Below are positions 17,259 through 25,617 of a stretch of DNA of 31,845 nt, in pieces; within the stretch, counting starts at the first letter, position 1, and each line of letters begins with the position of its first letter. The DNA comes from Promethearchaeota archaeon (GTDB lineage Archaea; Asgardarchaeota; Lokiarchaeia; Sigynarchaeales; SOKP01). The translations under genes and the position numbers were made by a program. The notes beneath the pieces were generated by a model. The model searched no databases. It was not told where the DNA came from and was given only the letters and a program-made list of their open reading frames with translations. The stretch covers positions 1 through 31,845 of the forward strand of contig JAHLWJ010000010.1 of NCBI GenBank assembly GCA_019057975.1. Reading direction: 5' to 3'.

Positions 17259-17804
17259 TTAATCTAAAGCTTTACATTTAATTTCTAATGGTGTTATTTT
17301 GTTTTCAAGAATTATATATCTTTGGCATAATTCATTTAAACATTTAATATACTCTCCTCGTCGCCCAATTGCGATACCCCGATCTTTGTAACTCAAAAAA
17401 TATAATGAAACTTCTCTTTCTCCTGATGTATCATTTTCTATCTTGATATCATGAATGTATAAATCTGGAAAAAAACTAAATAACAAATTAATAAATACAT
17501 TCTCAGCTCTTATAATCAAAACCTTTTTAGGCGCAATCTCTCTTCTAATAGAGCCTAGATAAATTTTAGAAGTAAAATATTTATCTTTTCTTACAAAGAA
17601 AAAAATAAATTTGTTTATTACTACAATAAATTCTGGAGTTATTCCATTAGTTTTATTATAAAAATACGTATTTAATTTAAGCTCAAAATTACTATATTTT
17701 CTTACAAATGATAACATTTGGTAGAAATATAAATCATCGATTATAGTATAAAAACCCATATAAAAATTTCTCAAGGGAAAAATAAAAAGTACTAAGAAAT
17801 TCAC
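17259..17804 (-). CDS. Divergent archaeal NusA-like KH-domain protein
   Basis: Probably a relative of the archaeal NusA-like protein, a two-KH RNA-binding factor linked to transcription. Residues 138-165 match the second KH domain, with the loop motif GIAIGRRG at 143-150 and a following helix. Residues 52-100 align in pattern with the first KH domain (NGITPEFIVVINKFIFFFV), but the GxxG loop there is lost. The N-terminus is unusually aromatic, and translation may start at the internal Met16 or Met30. The family gene usually sits in the rpo operon; here it is instead tail-to-tail with carS (5 nt between stops) and head-to-head with archease. Loss of the first GxxG suggests weakened or altered RNA binding (inference). 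Confidence 0.6.
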   Translation of the reverse strand: MNFLVLFIFPLRNFYMGFYTIIDDLYFYQMLSFVRKYSNFELKLNTYFYNKTNGITPEFIVVINKFIFFFVRKDKYFTSKIYLGSIRREIAPKKVLIIRAENVFINLLFSFFPDLYIHDIKIENDTSGEREVSLYFLSYKDRGIAIGRRGEYIKCLNELCQRYIILENKITPLEIKCKALD

Positions 17805-17870
17805 TTAATTAGTCAAAAAATTTAATAATTATCAAGTTGTATAAGATTCATTTTATTTTATTAAAGAGAG

Positions 17871-18308
17871 ATGAAAGGAGCCGGCTTTGAATTTAGGGAC
17901 CATACTGCTGATGTAAGCGTCAAAAGTTGGGGTAGAAACTTAGAGGAAGCTTTTTCTCAAATGGCATTAAGTTTAATGACTACAATTACTCCTAATTTGA
18001 AAAAAATTTCAACAAATGTCGAAAAAGAGATTGAGATGGAATCAGAAGATAAATATGCATTATGTTTTGACTTTTTATCAGAGTTCCTTTATATATTTGA
18101 CGTAGAAGAATTAGTCTTTAGTTATATCTCGGTAAAATCTATTGAAAAAATTGAAGATAAATATAAATTAAATGCTGTAGTAAGGGGGGAAAAATTCGAT
18201 AAAGACAAACATGAAATTGGCACAGAAGTGAAGGGAATCACATATAGCTTTATGAATATTCTCGAAAAGAAGAATAGAGTAGAAATTGAAATGGTATTCG
18301 ATATTTAA
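17871..18308 (+). CDS. Archease, RtcB-activating protein
   Basis: Small cofactor that speeds formation of the RtcB-guanylate intermediate and allows multiple turnover of the tRNA ligase. Typical features are HTADVSVKSWG (residues 12-22), the following LEEAFSQMALSL helix, and the C-terminal KHEIGTEVKGITYSF segment with its metal-binding acidic residues. Length 145 is normal. It faces rtcB tail-to-tail about 210 nt away, so the two functional partners are neighbours but not in one operon. An AGAGAG run directly precedes the ATG. Confidence 0.95.
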   Translation: MKGAGFEFRDHTADVSVKSWGRNLEEAFSQMALSLMTTITPNLKKISTNVEKEIEMESEDKYALCFDFLSEFLYIFDVEELVFSYISVKSIEKIEDKYKLNAVVRGEKFDKDKHEIGTEVKGITYSFMNILEKKNRVEIEMVFDI

Positions 18309-18385
18309 TCTTTAATTTCTTCCTTGCTAAGATTATACTCTTCTATCAATTCGATAAGTCTTGTAGAAAATTGGTCTTCATTCAT
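18305..18385 (-). CDS. Possible 26-residue small protein with a strong ribosome-binding site
   Basis: A short frame starting MNEDQFSTRLIELIEEY and ending in KEEIKD, with the pattern of amphipathic helices. Its ATG is preceded at seven bases by GGGAGG, one of the best Shine-Dalgarno sequences in the window. It lies between rtcB and archease; its stop overlaps the archease stop tail-to-tail. It overlaps by eight bases an upstream open frame in another register (18378-18509). Either two tiny coupled frames or one short gene broken by a frameshift would explain this. No family is recognised. Confidence 0.4.
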   Translation of the reverse strand: MNEDQFSTRLIELIEEYNLSKEEIKD

Positions 18386-18509
18386 TTTGTATCCTCCCTA
18401 TTCCTTTGGCAACATATTCTAAAAAGTGGGCGATGTTCATATTACAAAAGTCTAAATTTACTATCTTGGTCTTTATTTGGTGCTGGATCTCTTCGTGTTT
18501 GATGTATAA
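18378..18509 (-). pseudogene. Open, protein-like frame downstream of rtcB, possible remnant
   Basis: Forty-three sense codons are open in the frame of rtcB after its stop and one further TGA. The text looks protein-like (HEEIQHQIKTKI, MNIAHFLEYVAKG) but has no ATG, GTG or TTG before its Met24 at 18440, leaving 20 residues. It ends overlapping the start of the 26-residue frame. It may be the 5' part of a short gene of about 68 codons that is now frameshifted. Confidence 0.25.
18393..18398 (-). promoter_or_regulatory. Shine-Dalgarno sequence of the 26-residue frame
   Basis: GGGAGG on the minus strand, seven bases before the ATG at 18385. Such strong sites are rare in this window, so it is the main reason to take the tiny frame seriously. 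Confidence 0.5.
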
Positions 18510-18521
18510 TCAATTATGTTT

Positions 18522-20012
18522 TTAGCCTTTTACAACCCCTACTGGAACAAGCCTTACAATTTTTTCGACAATTCCTAGATCATGACTTACTTGAACTACT
18601 TGATCAATATCTTTGTAAGCTCCAGGACTTTCTTCAGCTAAAACCTTCATAGAAGCACTTTTTACTAAAATACCTTTCTTTCCTAGATCTTCTTTTACCT
18701 TAGTACCCCAATATTTTTTTATAGCTTTCGATCTAGACATTACACGACCAGATCCATGAGCAGTAGATCCAAAAGATAATTCCATAGCTTTTGGTCTACC
18801 TACACATAAATATGAAGCAGACCCCATAGTTCCAGGAATAAAGGCTGGTTGACCAATATCTTTATAATCTTGAGGCAACACAGGATGGTTTGGTGGAAAT
18901 GCTCTTGTTGCACCTTTACGATGGACATTCAGTTTCATTTTTTTACCATTTATTTTGTGTTCTTCTATTTTTAGAATGTTATGACAAACTCCATAAATCA
19001 TATGCATATCTAATGCATCAACATCTTTATTAAATGCATTTTGAAAGGACTCTCTTAACCAATGAGTTATCAACTGACGATTAGTGAATCCAAAATTGGC
19101 AGCACATGCCATCTGTTGTAAATAATTTTGTGCTTCAGGTGTATCTGCTGGCACACAGGCAAGTTCTCTATCTGGTACTTTAATTTTATATTTTTTCATT
19201 GCCTGTTCGATATTTCGTAAACTATCTGTACAAACTTGATGACCTAATGCTCTACTTCCTGTATGAACCATTACAGTTATTTGATTTTTTTCAATTATTC
19301 CTAATTTTTCTGCAATTGTCTTATTATAAATCTGATCTACTTTTTGGATTTCAAGAAAATGATTTCCACTTCCTAAGGAGCCAAGTTGTTTAATCGCTCT
19401 TTGTTTTGCTTTCTGAGATACTAAATCTGCATTACCATTCTTTAAACATCCGTTTTCTTCTAAATGTTCGATGTCTTCTTCAATTGCATACCCCTTTTCT
19501 AAAGCCCAGTTCACTCCGTTATTCAAAACGTTATCTAAGTCAGAATAATTTATAGTTAATTTACCTTTTGAACCTAAACCAGAAGGTATCTTATTAAAAA
19601 TATCGTTTAATAAATTCGGAAGCATATTTTTAATGTCGTTGAGAAATAAATTTGTTCTTAATAATCGTACACCGCAATTAATATCATAACCAACACCTCC
19701 TGGAGAAATCATTCCCGTCTCGGCATCAGTTCCAGCAACTCCACCTATACAAAATCCATATCCTTGATGGGCATCAGATAACGCAATAGCATGTTTCTGT
19801 ATTCCTGGCAAACAAGCTACATTAGCTATTTGATCTAAAGTGCGATCCTGTTTTATCTTTTCTAATATATAGTTGTTTGCATAAATTCTAACAGGAACTC
19901 TCATCTGGAACTTCTCTATATTCCCTTGAATCCTTGCCATCAATGTTTTAGGAGGGATCTCGTAAATATTCTCCCCAACTTTATTTACATTCATCTTAAA
20001 ATTATAAATCAA
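18522..20012 (-). CDS. rtcB: RNA-splicing ligase RtcB
   Basis: GTP-dependent 3'-5' RNA ligase that joins tRNA exons after intron removal, using a 2',3'-cyclic phosphate or 3'-phosphate end. Metal ligands are visible: Asp110 and Cys113 in GGVGYDINCGVR, His218 in SGNHFLEIQ and His250 in MVHTGSR. The HRKGATRAF block spans 364-372. The guanylylated histidine is His419 in GSTAHGSGR, and the PGTMGSASYLCVG block precedes it. At 496 residues it is full length and has no intein, though this gene is an intein host in some archaea. Met7 is an alternative start. Archease lies tail-to-tail nearby, and all three tRNA genes in the window need this activity. Confidence 0.97.
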   Translation of the reverse strand: MIYNFKMNVNKVGENIYEIPPKTLMARIQGNIEKFQMRVPVRIYANNYILEKIKQDRTLDQIANVACLPGIQKHAIALSDAHQGYGFCIGGVAGTDAETGMISPGGVGYDINCGVRLLRTNLFLNDIKNMLPNLLNDIFNKIPSGLGSKGKLTINYSDLDNVLNNGVNWALEKGYAIEEDIEHLEENGCLKNGNADLVSQKAKQRAIKQLGSLGSGNHFLEIQKVDQIYNKTIAEKLGIIEKNQITVMVHTGSRALGHQVCTDSLRNIEQAMKKYKIKVPDRELACVPADTPEAQNYLQQMACAANFGFTNRQLITHWLRESFQNAFNKDVDALDMHMIYGVCHNILKIEEHKINGKKMKLNVHRKGATRAFPPNHPVLPQDYKDIGQPAFIPGTMGSASYLCVGRPKAMELSFGSTAHGSGRVMSRSKAIKKYWGTKVKEDLGKKGILVKSASMKVLAEESPGAYKDIDQVVQVSHDLGIVEKIVRLVPVGVVKG

Positions 20013-20138
20013 TCAATTTTCAAAAATATTTTCATTTGATATTATAACGTTATAAAATTTGATATTAAATTTGATCTCACAATTAATCTACTTTAAACAG
20101 TAAAAATTGAATATAATTCCTTAAAAGAAGTTAATTAG

Positions 20139-20864
20139 TTATTTAATTTCTACAAATGAGAGAAGTTCTAACTTGTCTAAATTATTCATTATCTTCTGAA
20201 TCTCTCGCTCTGGACGCCCTGACTCCTCCCCGATGTCAGCAATCGTGTGAAATCCATCCGCTAAATGGGCGATATCAAACTCTTCTTCATCCAAAACCCC
20301 CTGTGCGATTATCTGTTTCGGTAAGCGCTTAGCTGTCCAATCTGGCTTCACATCCTTCACCGTACGCAAATCTTCCTCAGATAATATTAACCCCTTCTTG
20401 GCAATCTGTTTCTGGGACTTCAGAAAATCCTTCTTGAATATTTTCAATATCGGTATCTTAAGCTGGATTTCGGCAACCTTACCAGTCTTCAGTATCTTAT
20501 CTATTACATTCTCAAAATCCCGAAAGATTCGAACATCTCCAGACCATCCCTCAAGCTGGTCCCCAAATTTAGCTACAAATCTGTCTATTATATCAGTTAA
20601 AGCCTTATGTGTAATTTTTGCATCATCGTTCTTGTCAGCTGCTGCTGTACATAACACTCCCTCTTTAAAGACAAGCAGAAGATAAAAAATTTGCATATCT
20701 ATTACTTTTAATTCTCCTGATCCTTTGGAAAATTCAACTGAAAAATCTTTAAGTGCGGTAAGAAAACCGCTCACTAAATCTTGATTAAATTCTATACTTC
20801 CATACTTCCTATGGATTAAACATATTCCTGTGTGTTGATGAATCAAGTAAAAATTATGTAACAA
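20139..20864 (-). CDS. Longin-like N-terminal domain, C-terminal winged-helix protein
   Basis: Residues 1-130 show the strand-strand-helix pattern of longin/roadblock-type domains (FYLIHQHTGICLIHRKYG, then LVSGFLTALKDFSVEF, and IFYLLLVFKEGVLC). A GDVRIFRDFENVIDKIL segment ends the domain. Proteins of this build are frequent in Asgard genomes, where they are thought to act with small GTPases. Residues 175-241 look like a winged helix (ADGFHTIADIGEESG, IQKIMNNLDKLELL). It is a single gene between rtcB and the beta-mannosidase. Its DNA is clearly richer in GC than its neighbours (one 60-base line around 20221-20280 is 50% GC), which could mean strong expression or recent acquisition. Domain calls rest on pattern only. 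Confidence 0.65.
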   Translation of the reverse strand: MLHNFYLIHQHTGICLIHRKYGSIEFNQDLVSGFLTALKDFSVEFSKGSGELKVIDMQIFYLLLVFKEGVLCTAAADKNDDAKITHKALTDIIDRFVAKFGDQLEGWSGDVRIFRDFENVIDKILKTGKVAEIQLKIPILKIFKKDFLKSQKQIAKKGLILSEEDLRTVKDVKPDWTAKRLPKQIIAQGVLDEEEFDIAHLADGFHTIADIGEESGRPEREIQKIMNNLDKLELLSFVEIK

Positions 20865-20957
20865 ATATAAAACCTCGACAAAATTTTACAACTTTATTCT
20901 TAATGTATATTTAATAAGATTATGGTAATTTAAATCTCTTCATGAATAACAAAAAAA

Positions 20958-23609
20958 TCAATTTTGTTTAATGATATCATAAAGAGATTGAATTTTGAAA
21001 GAGTTTATAATTTCCTGTTTTGAAAGATCTTTACTTGTTTCAAGACCACTTACGATTTCAATATCGATATTCAAAGTTTCATTAGGTTCCATAGAAAAGA
21101 AGTTATCAGAAGCTATAAAATCAACTAAATCTGAGTCAATATTGACATATAAGGCAATATTATTAGCCTTCAATTTCAATTTAAATTGAATTTTATCATT
21201 CCTTTCTCCTTCTATATCTTCAAAAGAACTTGATATTTCTGGATCTCTTAAATTAAAGAATTTTGGTGCGTCAAATAAACGAAATCCTCGATATATTATT
21301 TCTTTCTTCCCATTATTAGAATATAATTTATAGAAGATAATATTGTTTTGCATGTTAAATTGTTCTTTGTTAATATTACTAACATCTTCTAACCCTAATT
21401 TTAAAGAACTACAAGGAAAGACTTTTGAATTATAAATTCCTTTCATGAGTGTATTCCCCTCTGAATTAAGAATATTCCAATCTAACTCAATGTCGCAAGA
21501 TCTTCTTAAATCATTTGTTACCCAAAATTCAACTTGTTGTAGATTCTCTTCTACACTAGCGAAAATTGGCTGATAAAACCTCTTTGCAAAATAATGAAGC
21601 GCTTTCCATCTACCATAATAATCTAATGAAGACCAACTCGCAACAGGCCAACAATCATTTAATTGCCAATAAAGAGATCCCATGCAATGGTTTTCATTAC
21701 GATTTCGTCTCCAATGTTCAACACCATATTCTATAGCTTCTGCTTGAGTAATTTGTGACAAAATTACTTGATGCTCGAATTCTCGTGGTATCGAAAAACG
21801 CTTATCCATATAATCCATTATTTTCTGATTGCCAGCGGAGTTTTTCTGATGGTTTTCCATAATTGGGGTATTGAAATCATATTGATCCATTGGACAAAAT
21901 TTTTCAATAGTTTTCAAAGAAGGAAAAGATTCAAAGCCGAATTCTGACATAAAACGAGAATTGAACTCTCTATAAGCAGAGAATGGCATATTTCCATGCC
22001 AAACTGCCCAGTAGTGTGAATCACCGGCATTGGGATTATTTGAACTCCTCGCTGCTAGATTTTCAATAATGAAACCACTTGATGGTGAACTAGGCCAATA
22101 TGGTCGAGTTGGATCAAATTTCTTAATTAATTGAGGCAACAACTCTTCAAATATTCTCAAATAGAAATCTATTAAAAGCTTAAGCCTCTTTGTATTATCT
22201 TCTACAACCCCAGAACTAATTAATAACCTCTTCCATAAGCCTTCAATTTCATTATTACCACACCATAATGCAAGGCTAGTATGCTTTCGTAATTTCTTAA
22301 TATTTTGGGTAACCTCTTTCTCCACGTTTTTAATAAAATCATCAGTATAAGGATAAAGCGCACATGCGAATGGGAAATCCTGCCAGACTAACAATCCCAA
22401 TTCATCACACAAATTATAAAAAGACTTATCCTCATAAATCCCTCCACCCCATACACGAATCATGTTCATGTTGGCTTTTTTGGCATAATTTAAATTCATT
22501 GAATAAAGTCCAAGCTTCTTACCTCTTGGAATAAAACTATCTACAGGAATCCAATTTGCACCCTTCGCAAAGACAGGAATTCCGTTTAGAAGAAAATAGA
22601 AAGTTTCCCCCCACCTATCCGGTTCTCTAACAAGTTGAATCTCACGTAACCCTATCTTTTGTTTTACTGTTTCTAACACCCCATCTTTTAAAATTGAAAC
22701 TTCTAGTTGATAAAGGTTTGGGGTACCGAGATCGTGAGTCCACCATAGGAAAGGATTTTCAATATCAAAGCTGAGTGTTTCCTTTTGTTTACTTAGAGGG
22801 ATTTCCTTTATAAAAATTTCATCGTTTGGTGCTTCTAACTGTGCTTTGATTATACAATCTATCTCCCGAATAATTTCGATATTTGATGCTAAATCAATTT
22901 CTATGAATAATTTTGCCGATTTTACTTCAATCGTAGAAAATTCAGTAGGATTACTAATATTCAATGGATCTTTATTATATTCGAGATTTGCATAGGGAAA
23001 AACTGATTTGATCTTAATATCATCGAATCCAATTACTTCAACAGTTTTCCATATCCCGATATCTGGTAATTTCGGCCCCCAATCCCAGCCAAAAGAATAC
23101 TGTGCTTTCCTCAAATAAGGAATCCCCGGGATTGCGGCATGACCTGTGTTTAATGTTATTTTGTTTCTTCCTATATGTTCACGACTTTTTGCTGTAGGAC
23201 TCTTAAAATTGACTATTAATTTATTTTCTGCTTGTTTTAGTTTAGATTTCACATCAAAATCATATCTAACAAACATGTTGTTTACAGAACCTATTAATTC
23301 ACCATTTAAATTCACTTCTGCTATTGTATCTAATCCCATGAACCGTAATATAATGTGTTTATGTTTCAAAAATTCTGGATCCAAGTTGAATTCTTTTTCA
23401 TAAAACCAATTAGATTCATAAACCCATTTCATCTCATGCTCATTTTCACCATAAAAAGGATCCTCGATAACATTATTAGCAAGAAGAGCTTCAAAAACAG
23501 TTCCAGGTACTTGAGCATCTATTTCAACTGATTTTTCAGAATTTTTTAAATCCCAAAATCCATCCAATGAAATTTTTTCGACTTTTTGCATTATCCTTAC
23601 CAACCCCAA
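20958..23609 (-). CDS. Beta-mannosidase, glycoside hydrolase family 2
   Basis: Hydrolyses terminal beta-D-mannose residues from oligosaccharides. The 883-residue protein has the complete GH2 architecture: an N-terminal jelly roll (about 10-190, with [13 protein letters not shown]), immunoglobulin-like domains, a TIM barrel (about 335-660) and C-terminal beta domains. The acid/base is Glu454 in WCGNNEIEG; the nucleophile is Glu556 in [18 protein letters not shown] and [18 protein letters not shown] are characteristic of the mannosidase branch. No signal peptide is seen, so it acts inside the cell on imported sugars. The internal Met7 ([15 protein letters not shown]) may be the true start. No sugar transporter or regulator lies next to it; it may have been acquired from bacteria (inference). 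Confidence 0.93.
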   Translation of the reverse strand: MGLVRIMQKVEKISLDGFWDLKNSEKSVEIDAQVPGTVFEALLANNVIEDPFYGENEHEMKWVYESNWFYEKEFNLDPEFLKHKHIILRFMGLDTIAEVNLNGELIGSVNNMFVRYDFDVKSKLKQAENKLIVNFKSPTAKSREHIGRNKITLNTGHAAIPGIPYLRKAQYSFGWDWGPKLPDIGIWKTVEVIGFDDIKIKSVFPYANLEYNKDPLNISNPTEFSTIEVKSAKLFIEIDLASNIEIIREIDCIIKAQLEAPNDEIFIKEIPLSKQKETLSFDIENPFLWWTHDLGTPNLYQLEVSILKDGVLETVKQKIGLREIQLVREPDRWGETFYFLLNGIPVFAKGANWIPVDSFIPRGKKLGLYSMNLNYAKKANMNMIRVWGGGIYEDKSFYNLCDELGLLVWQDFPFACALYPYTDDFIKNVEKEVTQNIKKLRKHTSLALWCGNNEIEGLWKRLLISSGVVEDNTKRLKLLIDFYLRIFEELLPQLIKKFDPTRPYWPSSPSSGFIIENLAARSSNNPNAGDSHYWAVWHGNMPFSAYREFNSRFMSEFGFESFPSLKTIEKFCPMDQYDFNTPIMENHQKNSAGNQKIMDYMDKRFSIPREFEHQVILSQITQAEAIEYGVEHWRRNRNENHCMGSLYWQLNDCWPVASWSSLDYYGRWKALHYFAKRFYQPIFASVEENLQQVEFWVTNDLRRSCDIELDWNILNSEGNTLMKGIYNSKVFPCSSLKLGLEDVSNINKEQFNMQNNIIFYKLYSNNGKKEIIYRGFRLFDAPKFFNLRDPEISSSFEDIEGERNDKIQFKLKLKANNIALYVNIDSDLVDFIASDNFFSMEPNETLNIDIEIVSGLETSKDLSKQEIINSFKIQSLYDIIKQN

Positions 23610-23724
23610 AAAGGTAGAATGAAATTAAAAAAGAATTTTTAAAAGTTAAAAATGAAATAAATCTTAAATAAATTGATATCAAGTAATGCATTAATCAGAA
23701 TTATAAATATAATAAAGATATAAA

Positions 23725-24039
23725 ATGAACTATTATCTTTTCTTAGTAACTGTTCCAAATATTGATGAGGGGCAAAAAATTGCTAGGAATTTAGTAGAAA
23801 GCAAACTTGTAGCTTGTGTAAACATTATTAAAAACATCTCTTCAATATATAGATGGAAAGGAGAAATTGTGGAGGATAGTGAACATTTATTATTGATCAA
23901 AACTACCGATGAGAAAAGTGACTTATTAATTCAAAGAATTACTAAAATCCATTCGTACAAAAATGCTGAATGCATTGGACTGAAGATTGAAAAAGGGTCT
24001 GAAAAATATTTAAAATGGATTAAAGACGTTGTTGATTGA
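23725..24039 (+). CDS. cutA: CutA divalent-cation tolerance protein
   Basis: Small trimeric protein of the ferredoxin-like CutA1 family, named for copper tolerance, with an unsettled biochemical role. The conserved blocks are present: VTVPNIDEGQKIARNLVESKLVACVN-type start, IYRWKGEIVEDSEHLLLIKT (cut here to family blocks), and a C-terminal EKGSEKYLKWI. Length 104 is normal. It is the first gene of a plus-strand run of five genes extending to 27213; the next gene starts 24 nt downstream. Confidence 0.94.
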   Translation: MNYYLFLVTVPNIDEGQKIARNLVESKLVACVNIIKNISSIYRWKGEIVEDSEHLLLIKTTDEKSDLLIQRITKIHSYKNAECIGLKIEKGSEKYLKWIKDVVD

Positions 24040-24063
24040 ATAAAAAATTATTTACTTTAAATT

Positions 24064-24906
24064 ATGGTAAGCAATGCTTTTCAAGTAGATTGGGTTTTTG
24101 TTGATACAGTTATAATCATTTCATTATTCTTACTTCTATTAGGTGTAAAAATTTTCAAATCAACTCATCGATGGCGCTTAAGCTTTACTAACGAGGCTTT
24201 AGAATATTATTCTTTTCCAAAACCATATGATCTTGGTAGGAATCATTACATCAAAACAAAACACTGTAGTTTGACTAGAAATTCTTCTTTACATAGACAG
24301 TTTGATGAATGTCCGTTAATCTTAATTTTAAGAACAAGTTTTAAAAGACATTTAACGAAAATCATAACAGAGGGCTTAAACAGCTATGGTTTCAACGTTA
24401 TTAATTTGAAACTTAAGATTAATCTTGATTCAAGTTCAAATATGTTAAATAAAACTATTAATAATGAGGTAAAATCCCTAATTTCATTAATACTAGCTTA
24501 TTTTAGACATGAAGGGCTTTTAACGAATTCAAAATACATTCTATTAAATTTATCAAAACCTTTCGTTCCAGACACAGAAATTTTATCAGACCCAGAAAAG
24601 ATTGGATTATTGTTAATTAATCCAAGGATGAATAAATCTAATATTGGAAGTTTAAAAGAAACTTTTCATATCGTACCACAATATACTCAATTATTTTATA
24701 TTTTTAGTAAAAGGAGCTTCTTTATTTTAAAAAATAATGACTTGAAACATTTTGGTAAGGAATTTGATGAAAAGACCACAAATAAAGCAAAATTAATAAC
24801 AATAGAGAAATCCACTAAAAGTTTTAAATATTATGAAACGATTCTCTTAGGCATTATTATTGATATACTAGAAAATAAATTAATGAAATCTAAAAATTAC
24901 ACTTAA
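24064..24906 (+). CDS. Membrane-anchored protein of unknown function
   Basis: Not recognised. One N-terminal transmembrane segment (about residues 12-31, VFVDTVIIISLFLLLLG) is followed by a roughly 250-residue soluble part rich in lysine and arginine just after the membrane. The order of strands and helices (LILILRTSFKRHL, YGFNVINLKLK, IGLLLINPRM, and a final helix after KSFKYYE) faintly recalls an alpha/beta hydrolase, but no GxSxG nucleophile elbow is seen, so an active hydrolase is unlikely. It is co-directional with cutA and the downstream nucleotidyltransferase, separated by 24 and 3 nt, so it is almost certainly cotranscribed. Confidence 0.75.
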   Translation: MVSNAFQVDWVFVDTVIIISLFLLLLGVKIFKSTHRWRLSFTNEALEYYSFPKPYDLGRNHYIKTKHCSLTRNSSLHRQFDECPLILILRTSFKRHLTKIITEGLNSYGFNVINLKLKINLDSSSNMLNKTINNEVKSLISLILAYFRHEGLLTNSKYILLNLSKPFVPDTEILSDPEKIGLLLINPRMNKSNIGSLKETFHIVPQYTQLFYIFSKRSFFILKNNDLKHFGKEFDEKTTNKAKLITIEKSTKSFKYYETILLGIIIDILENKLMKSKNYT

Positions 24907-24909
24907 TTC

Positions 24910-25617
24910 ATGAAGGATAATAAAATTTTAAGAGATCACCATAATATTATAACCTATTCGGAAGATAAATGGGCTTTATTAAAAAGTAAAAGAGTAAATG
25001 CTATAAAATTATTAGAATTGTTTGTTAATGAAGGTTTTAAGCCCATTGTATATGGAAGTATTGCCCGTGGTGATGTTCATGAGTCTAGCGACATCGATAT
25101 TGTATTTATTCAAAAAGTTCCTTCATTCCAGATTGAATACGTTTTAAATAAAAACGGTTATGAAAATTATTTTAGAGAAATTATTATGGCAACACCACTA
25201 GATTCAATCAAATTGTATATTCATTTAAGTGAATTGGAGAGCATCACCATCCCCCTTTCTAAGTTTGATAAAAGGATTTTTGAATTCTATAATTTTGGAG
25301 GAAAATTAACCTTAAATAAGTTAAAATCAGAGAATAGAGTAGCGGGGATAGATAAAAGACTTGTATTAATTAAACCTAACGTACACGGCCATGAGGAAAT
25401 TTCAGTTATTGGGAACGAAGCTCTTGCTGCCAAAGAAGTAGGAGTAAGTATTGACACTGTGAATGAACGCAAAAGAGTATTATTAAGACGAGAGAAATAT
25501 GGGAGAACTGGAGTATTTTTAAAAAGAAATCTCGAATTTAATGAATCTACCGAGGAAGTGTTAAAAAACCTTGCTAAAAGAAAGGCGATAGTGAGAAAAA
25601 AACTACTTAAATCATGA
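24910..25617 (+). CDS. Predicted nucleotidyltransferase (Pol beta superfamily, COG1665-like)
   Basis: Member of an archaeal family of stand-alone nucleotidyltransferases with unknown substrate. The minimal catalytic signature is complete: YGSIARGD (residues 48-55) and DIDIV (61-65), with Asp61 and Asp63 as metal ligands. Further family blocks are REIIMATPLDSIKLYIHL and the C-terminal GNEALAAKEVGVSIDTVNER, which resembles a helix-turn-helix. At 235 residues it has the family length. The stop overlaps the ATG of the radical SAM gene by four bases (ATGA), so translation is probably coupled. Confidence 0.87.
   Translation: MKDNKILRDHHNIITYSEDKWALLKSKRVNAIKLLELFVNEGFKPIVYGSIARGDVHESSDIDIVFIQKVPSFQIEYVLNKNGYENYFREIIMATPLDSIKLYIHLSELESITIPLSKFDKRIFEFYNFGGKLTLNKLKSENRVAGIDKRLVLIKPNVHGHEEISVIGNEALAAKEVGVSIDTVNERKRVLLRREKYGRTGVFLKRNLEFNESTEEVLKNLAKRKAIVRKKLLKS

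Noticed and set aside
24064..24906. Active alpha/beta hydrolase
   Set aside because: No GxSxG motif or convincing catalytic triad is present; only the fold order is vaguely similar.
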